From positions 310,001-374,000 of the forward strand of contig NZ_JABFFR010000003.1 of the NCBI RefSeq assembly GCF_013423485.1: a stretch of DNA of 64,000 nucleotides, in the 5' to 3' direction. The DNA comes from Azospirillum oleiclasticum. GTDB taxonomy: Bacteria > Pseudomonadota > Alphaproteobacteria > Azospirillales > Azospirillaceae. Below, piece after piece: positions 60,060 through 64,000 of the stretch. The position numbers and the translations under genes are program-made. Within the stretch, counting starts at the first letter, position 1, and each line of letters begins with the position of its first letter. The notes under the pieces are model-generated. The model searched no databases. It saw only the letters and a list, made by a program, of their open reading frames with translations, and had not been told where the DNA came from.

Positions 60060-61907
60060 ATGCCACAGGACACCGCGTCGAAACTCCAGGCGCGGCCGAT
60101 TCCGGTCCCGTCCGCGGCGCCGGAGTCGCCGCCGGTCACCACCATGCTGATGATCCTGGCCCTGATCATGGTCACGCTCTATGTCGGGCGCGACCTGCTG
60201 GTGCCGATCGCGCTGGCGGTGCTGCTCAGCTTCGTGCTGGCGCCGCTGGTGTCGCGGCTGCGGCGCTGGCGGGTGCCACGGGTGCCGGCGGTGGCCGCGG
60301 TGGTGGCGCTGCTCTTCGTCGTGATCGCCGGCTTCGGCCTGATGGTGGGTACCCAGATCGCCGACCTCGCCGGCAACGCCCCCACCTACGAGCGCAACAT
60401 CCGGCAGAAGATCCAGTCGTTGGAGGGTGCCGGTCAGGGTGGCGGGCTCGTCAGCCGGGTGTCGTCGATGGTGCGGCACCTGCGCAGCGACATCCAGCAG
60501 GCCGCCAGCCCCGAAAAGCCGCCGTCCCCCGGCGTCAACCCCGACACGCCGCCGGCGCAGACACCCGTCCTGGTCCGGGTGGAGGACGACGCGAGTCCCG
60601 TCGAGGTCCTCGGCAACTATCTCGGCCCGGTGCTGGCCCCGCTCGCCACGCTCGGCATGGTGCTGGTCTTCACCCTGTTCATCCTGCTGCAACGCGAGGA
60701 TCTGCGCGACCGCTTCATCCGGCTGGCCGGGTCGGGCGACCTGTCGCGCACCACCGTGGCGATGAACGACGCCGGCAAGCGGGTCAGCCGCTATCTGCTG
60801 ATGCAGGTGGTGGTCAACGCGCTCTTCGGCATTCCGGTGGGCATCGGGCTGTGGCTGATCGGCGTGCCGAATCCGGCGCTGTGGGGGCTGCTGGCCTTCG
60901 TGCTGCGATTCGTGCCCTTCGCAGGACCGGTGATCGCGGTGTCCTTTCCGCTGCTGCTGTCGATCGCCGTGGACCCCGGCTGGACCATGCCGCTTCTCAC
61001 CGCCGGTCTGTTCGTGGTGCTGGAGCTGTTCAGCAACAACGTGGTCGAGCCCTGGCTCTATGGCCCGGCGACCGGCATGTCGGCGGTCGCCATCATCGTG
61101 TCGGCCGTGTTCTGGACGACGCTGTGGGGACCGGTGGGTCTGCTGCTGGCGACTCCGCTGACCGTCTGCCTGGTGGTGCTGGGCCGCCATGTGCCGCAAC
61201 TGCATTTTCTTGAGGTGATGTTCGGCGACAGGCCGGTGCTGCCCGACGAGGCCAAGGTGTACCAGCGCCTCCTCGCCGGCGATCCGGAAGAGGCCATCGA
61301 GATTTGCGAGGCGACACTGGAGCAGGGGGAGTTCCCTGCCCTGCTCGACCGCGTCCTGCTGCCGGCCCTGTCGCTGGCCGAACAGGACCGGCAGCGCGGC
61401 ACCTTGCTGCCCGAGGGCCGGCACGCGGTGGCGACGGGCATGGCGGCGCTGCTGGAGTCGCTCGGTGACCTCGGTGCATCGGCAACCTCGCCTGGAACCG
61501 GGCGGATCCTCTGCATCGCCGGCCGCAACGAGTTGGACGAGGCTGCCGCCCGCCTGCTGTCCGAACGCCTCCGCCGCGATGGTGCCGATGCCCCCGTCAT
61601 CGCCTGCGCAGAGCTTTCGCCACGCCACATCGACAGGCTGGATGCGGCCGGGGTGCGCGCGGCGGCGGTGTCCTATCTGAACCCGTCGGCCCTGTCGCAC
61701 GCGCGCCGCACGGTGGCCCGGCTACGGCGGCGGCTCGGCCCCGGTGTGCCGATCCTGCTGTGTCTCTGGGAAGCCCATCCGGAAGCCGACGCGCCACGGC
61801 GGGCGACCGCCGAGACCGCGGCCGATCGGGTCGCGACCAACATCGGCGCGGCCGTCGAGCAACTGGAGGAGCTCGGCGGGGCGGTGACGCTGAACGCCGC
61901 GGAGTGA
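60060..61907 (+). CDS. AI-2E family (PerM-like) transporter with C-terminal extension
   Basis: 615 residues. The N-terminal ~400 residues form the AI-2E/PerM membrane domain (LIMVTLYVGRDLLVPIALAVLLSFVLAPLV, later FVPFAGPVIAVSFPLLLSI and FSNNVVEPWLYGPATGMSAVAIIVSAVFW). A soluble C-terminal part of ~215 residues follows (from about DEAKVYQRLLAGDPEEAIEICE), with a Rossmann-like tail (ILCIAGRNELDEAAARLLSERL ... GVPILLCLWE). The extension is not part of the ordinary family and may be regulatory. ATG 60060 is chosen. Confidence 0.82.
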   Translation: MPQDTASKLQARPIPVPSAAPESPPVTTMLMILALIMVTLYVGRDLLVPIALAVLLSFVLAPLVSRLRRWRVPRVPAVAAVVALLFVVIAGFGLMVGTQIADLAGNAPTYERNIRQKIQSLEGAGQGGGLVSRVSSMVRHLRSDIQQAASPEKPPSPGVNPDTPPAQTPVLVRVEDDASPVEVLGNYLGPVLAPLATLGMVLVFTLFILLQREDLRDRFIRLAGSGDLSRTTVAMNDAGKRVSRYLLMQVVVNALFGIPVGIGLWLIGVPNPALWGLLAFVLRFVPFAGPVIAVSFPLLLSIAVDPGWTMPLLTAGLFVVLELFSNNVVEPWLYGPATGMSAVAIIVSAVFWTTLWGPVGLLLATPLTVCLVVLGRHVPQLHFLEVMFGDRPVLPDEAKVYQRLLAGDPEEAIEICEATLEQGEFPALLDRVLLPALSLAEQDRQRGTLLPEGRHAVATGMAALLESLGDLGASATSPGTGRILCIAGRNELDEAAARLLSERLRRDGADAPVIACAELSPRHIDRLDAAGVRAAAVSYLNPSALSHARRTVARLRRRLGPGVPILLCLWEAHPEADAPRRATAETAADRVATNIGAAVEQLEELGGAVTLNAAE

Positions 61908-61928
61908 CCGGCCACCGGCTGGCGACGG

Positions 61929-62675
61929 TTACGCGCGCCGCCGCTCAACGATCGGCAGCTCCGCGACCTCGCCGGAGCCGCGGTCGGGCGGGCTGACGAT
62001 GCCGCCGGAGACGACGAGCTTCAGCCCGTCCTCCACCGTCATGTTCAGCACCACCACCTCGCGCCGCGGCGCGACGATCAGGTAACCGGCGGTCGGCGGG
62101 GCGCAGGGGATGAAGACGTGCACCATCTCCTCCGCCGACACCTTCTGCATCTCCGGATGCGCGGTGCCGGTGATGAAGCCCATCGACCACAGCCCGTGGC
62201 GTGGATACTCCACCATCACCACCTCGCGGAAAGCGTTGGACTTCTTCGCCAGCACCGTCTCGAAAATCTGCTTCAGCGCGCCGTAGACGCTGCGCACCAC
62301 CGGCATGCGGGCCACCACCCCCTCGCCCGCGCGCAGCAGCAGCCGCCCGACATAGCCGGCGGCGAAGGCGCCGATCAGCGTCAGAGCCAGGATCACCACC
62401 AGCACGCCGATGCCCGGCACCGAGAAAGGCAGGTAATAGTCCGGCATGTAGCCCGCCGGGATCAGCGGGCGCACGGTGTTGTCGATGAAGGAGATGAACC
62501 ACCACGCGATGTAGGCGGTGATCGCGATGGGGGCCGTCACCAGCACGCCGGCCAGGAAATAGGCGCGCAACCGGCCCGTGAAGCCGATGCCGTCCCGCCG
62601 CGGCGGCTTCGGCGGCTGGGGGTGGGACGGTTCGGGCGCGGACTCGGTCGTCTGTCCGTCGTCGCTGGGGTTCAC
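61929..62675 (-). CDS. DUF502 family membrane protein
   Basis: 248 residues from GTG 62675 (GAGG upstream). The Pro-rich N-terminus leads to two transmembrane segments (YFLAGVLVTAPIAITAYIAWWFISFID and VPGIGVLVVILALTLIGAFAAGYVGRLLL). The soluble domain has MPVVRSVYGALKQIFETVL and VMVEYPRHGLWSMGFITG, the DUF502 signature. The function of the family is not established; the gene is a single unit convergent with the transporter gene. Confidence 0.85.
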   Translation of the reverse strand: MNPSDDGQTTESAPEPSHPQPPKPPRRDGIGFTGRLRAYFLAGVLVTAPIAITAYIAWWFISFIDNTVRPLIPAGYMPDYYLPFSVPGIGVLVVILALTLIGAFAAGYVGRLLLRAGEGVVARMPVVRSVYGALKQIFETVLAKKSNAFREVVMVEYPRHGLWSMGFITGTAHPEMQKVSAEEMVHVFIPCAPPTAGYLIVAPRREVVVLNMTVEDGLKLVVSGGIVSPPDRGSGEVAELPIVERRRA

Positions 62676-62773
62676 GAAAGGCCTCGCGCGTGATCGCAAC
62701 GCGCCATGATGGACCGGCGGGGCGCGCGGCTCAACGACCTTTCATGCTTTTGTTGAACGGCGCCCCCGGCGCT

Positions 62774-63160
62774 TCAGCCCAGGGTCCAGCAGAGCACCGC
62801 CACACCCAGCGCGATGGCGGAGCCGTCCACATGGTTGGGGAAGGTGTCCCAGAAGCTCTGCGTGGTGGCCGGGCTGCGCTCCTCGCCCAGCTCGTCCAGC
62901 CACAGGCCGGCGGGCAGGCCGCCGGCGAAGCGTTCCGCCAGCGCCCCCGACAGGTGCGCCATGCCGACCGCCAGATAGCAGAACTTCACGAACTCCAGCA
63001 GAAAGGCCAAAGTCCCGCCACCCTCCGCCGTCGGCAGCACCGCGGTGCCGCTCGCCAGCACCGCGGTTCCCATGGCCAGCGCCGCCGCGAAGGGAATCGC
63101 GACGACGGACAGCAGGCGCTGGGTCTCGACACGGCGCGCGCTGGGAATTCGGCTGAACAT
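62774..63160 (-). CDS. small membrane-associated hypothetical protein
   Basis: 128 residues from ATG 63160, with three hydrophobic segments (LLSVVAIPFAAALAMGTAVLASGTAVL, AFLLEFVKFCYLAVGMAHLSGAL and the C-terminal GSAIALGVAVLCWTLG). It has a polar stretch DELGEERSPATTQSFWDTFPNHVD. No family is recognised. Confidence 0.6.
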   Translation of the reverse strand: MFSRIPSARRVETQRLLSVVAIPFAAALAMGTAVLASGTAVLPTAEGGGTLAFLLEFVKFCYLAVGMAHLSGALAERFAGGLPAGLWLDELGEERSPATTQSFWDTFPNHVDGSAIALGVAVLCWTLG

Positions 63161-63257
63161 CGGAAAGAACCTTCGGCGGCTGCGGGTACGGACGCCCCAT
63201 CTACCCGCCGAATCGGTTAACGACACCTTAGCGCATGGCGTTGGTCACAGGCCACGC

Positions 63258-64000
63258 TCAAGGCACCTCCCACACGATCTCGTCGTCCACGGCGTAGATG
63301 AAGCATCCCTCCGGCTCGTGCTTGGCGCAGTATTCCAACGCCGCCTCGCGCGCCTCGTCCTCCGTCTTGCGGCCGGTGGCGTAGCCGTAGGCGCCGCGCC
63401 AATGGAGCGCCAGGGCTTTCGACTCCGACTTGCCGGCATAGACCCCCATGGCGGCGAAAGCATCGGCCCGCGTCAGGAAGGGCACCGTGGCGGGATTGAC
63501 CGCCCCTTCCTTCTCGATCTCGAAGTCGGCGAGCCGCAGGGGCGTGCCGGGTGGCACGACCAGACGGTCATCGACCGCGTAGAGGGCGCAGCGGCGCCCC
63601 GCCAGGAACTCGCACCGCTCCAGCGCCGCCCGTGCGACACGCGAGGGCGGCAGTGGACCGTTGGCGCTGGTGACGTAAGCGTAGGAGCCGTTCGTGGCGA
63701 CCGCGAACGCTTTCGGCGACGGTGCCGACGCGTAGCGGGACAGCGTCTCGCGCGCGGCCGGCTTCACATAGGGCACCGCGGACGCGTCGAACAGCATGCT
63801 GCCCGCGGATGGCGGCTTGCCGGGCAGAACGGGCGGGGCGACGGTGCCGGCGACCTGCGGCGCGGCCGGGGCCGGCGCGGGGACCGGTGTGGCCGGCTGC
63901 GGGGCGGCCGGGATGGGCGTCAGCGTGCGCAGGCGGCTTTCCGCCAGGCTGCGGAAGGTGCCGCCGGGGAACTGCTCCAGGTAGGCCTTGAACAGGGTGG
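63258..64000 (-). CDS. C-terminal part of a protein with duplicated module (5' end beyond window)
   Basis: The frame stays open to the window edge, so at least 247 residues are present and the start lies outside. The first visible part (AYLEQFPGGTFRSLAESRL) resembles a Sel1/TPR-like or caspase-domain linker, followed by a Pro/Ala-rich tract. Two similar ~50-residue modules then follow: KAFAVATNGSYAYVTSANG ... RCALYAVDDRLVV and KALALHWRGAYGYATGR ... GCFIYAVDDEIVW. The second module ends the protein. A DUF4189-like fold is possible. Confidence 0.7.
   Translation of the reverse strand, partial: TLFKAYLEQFPGGTFRSLAESRLRTLTPIPAAPQPATPVPAPAPAAPQVAGTVAPPVLPGKPPSAGSMLFDASAVPYVKPAARETLSRYASAPSPKAFAVATNGSYAYVTSANGPLPPSRVARAALERCEFLAGRRCALYAVDDRLVVPPGTPLRLADFEIEKEGAVNPATVPFLTRADAFAAMGVYAGKSESKALALHWRGAYGYATGRKTEDEAREAALEYCAKHEPEGCFIYAVDDEIVWEVP

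Overview
The window is GC-rich, densely coded chromosomal DNA of an alphaproteobacterium. The nuoA-N order followed by birA, coaX, RNase J and methylmalonyl-CoA epimerase, the short-form prolyl-tRNA synthetase, the clustered cox-type maturation genes and the 41-residue FDxLxYIAS repeats together suggest Rhodospirillales, most likely an Azospirillum relative. That assignment is inference, since no 16S rRNA is present.

Layout. Positions 1-8338 hold the end of a CO-dehydrogenase-like (molybdenum hydroxylase) FAD subunit gene and, further on, its maturation set: MoxR ATPase, VWA/CoxE protein, a split XdhC pair and a MoeA-like/MocA-like fusion. An AraC regulator/MFS exporter pair and a DUF433/DUF5615 toxin-antitoxin pair lie between them. 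Positions 8345-18476 hold scattered genes: DUF1835 protein, glutamine amidotransferase, an unknown protein, a tyrosine phosphatase, chorismate mutase, murJ, an alpha/beta hydrolase, a large ParA-like ATPase divergent from a proline-rich protein, and a lone receiver domain. Positions 18497-31338 carry dnaE and, 6 kb away, lolD-lolC and proS; the stretch between holds a lipoprotein, an EamA exporter, a dienelactone hydrolase and a 1072-residue clostripain-type protease with repeats.

Positions 31408-37714 hold two hypothetical genes, an intergenic region with a candidate MmgR/alpha-r8-type small RNA, and then a minus-strand run of tag-like glycosylase, DUF1467, epimerase, RNase J, coaX and birA. 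These form the tail of the complex I operon, nuoN to nuoA (37711-52149), whose genes are linked by short overlaps. Next come tRNA-Asp, a small hypothetical gene, tRNA-Val, HU and lon. From 56310 to 57665 two genes, one markedly AT-rich, form an accessory islet between lon and thiC. thiC has a TPP riboswitch leader. The window closes with an AI-2E family transporter carrying an extra C-terminal domain, a DUF502 protein, a small membrane protein and the 3' part of a gene with a duplicated C-terminal module.

Most promising for new biology: the two-gene islet (a Cys/His protein that may be deamidase-like plus an Stv-like protein), the ParA-like ATPase with an altered signature lysine and an internal start, the candidate anti-Shine-Dalgarno small RNA, and the repeat-bearing C11 protease.
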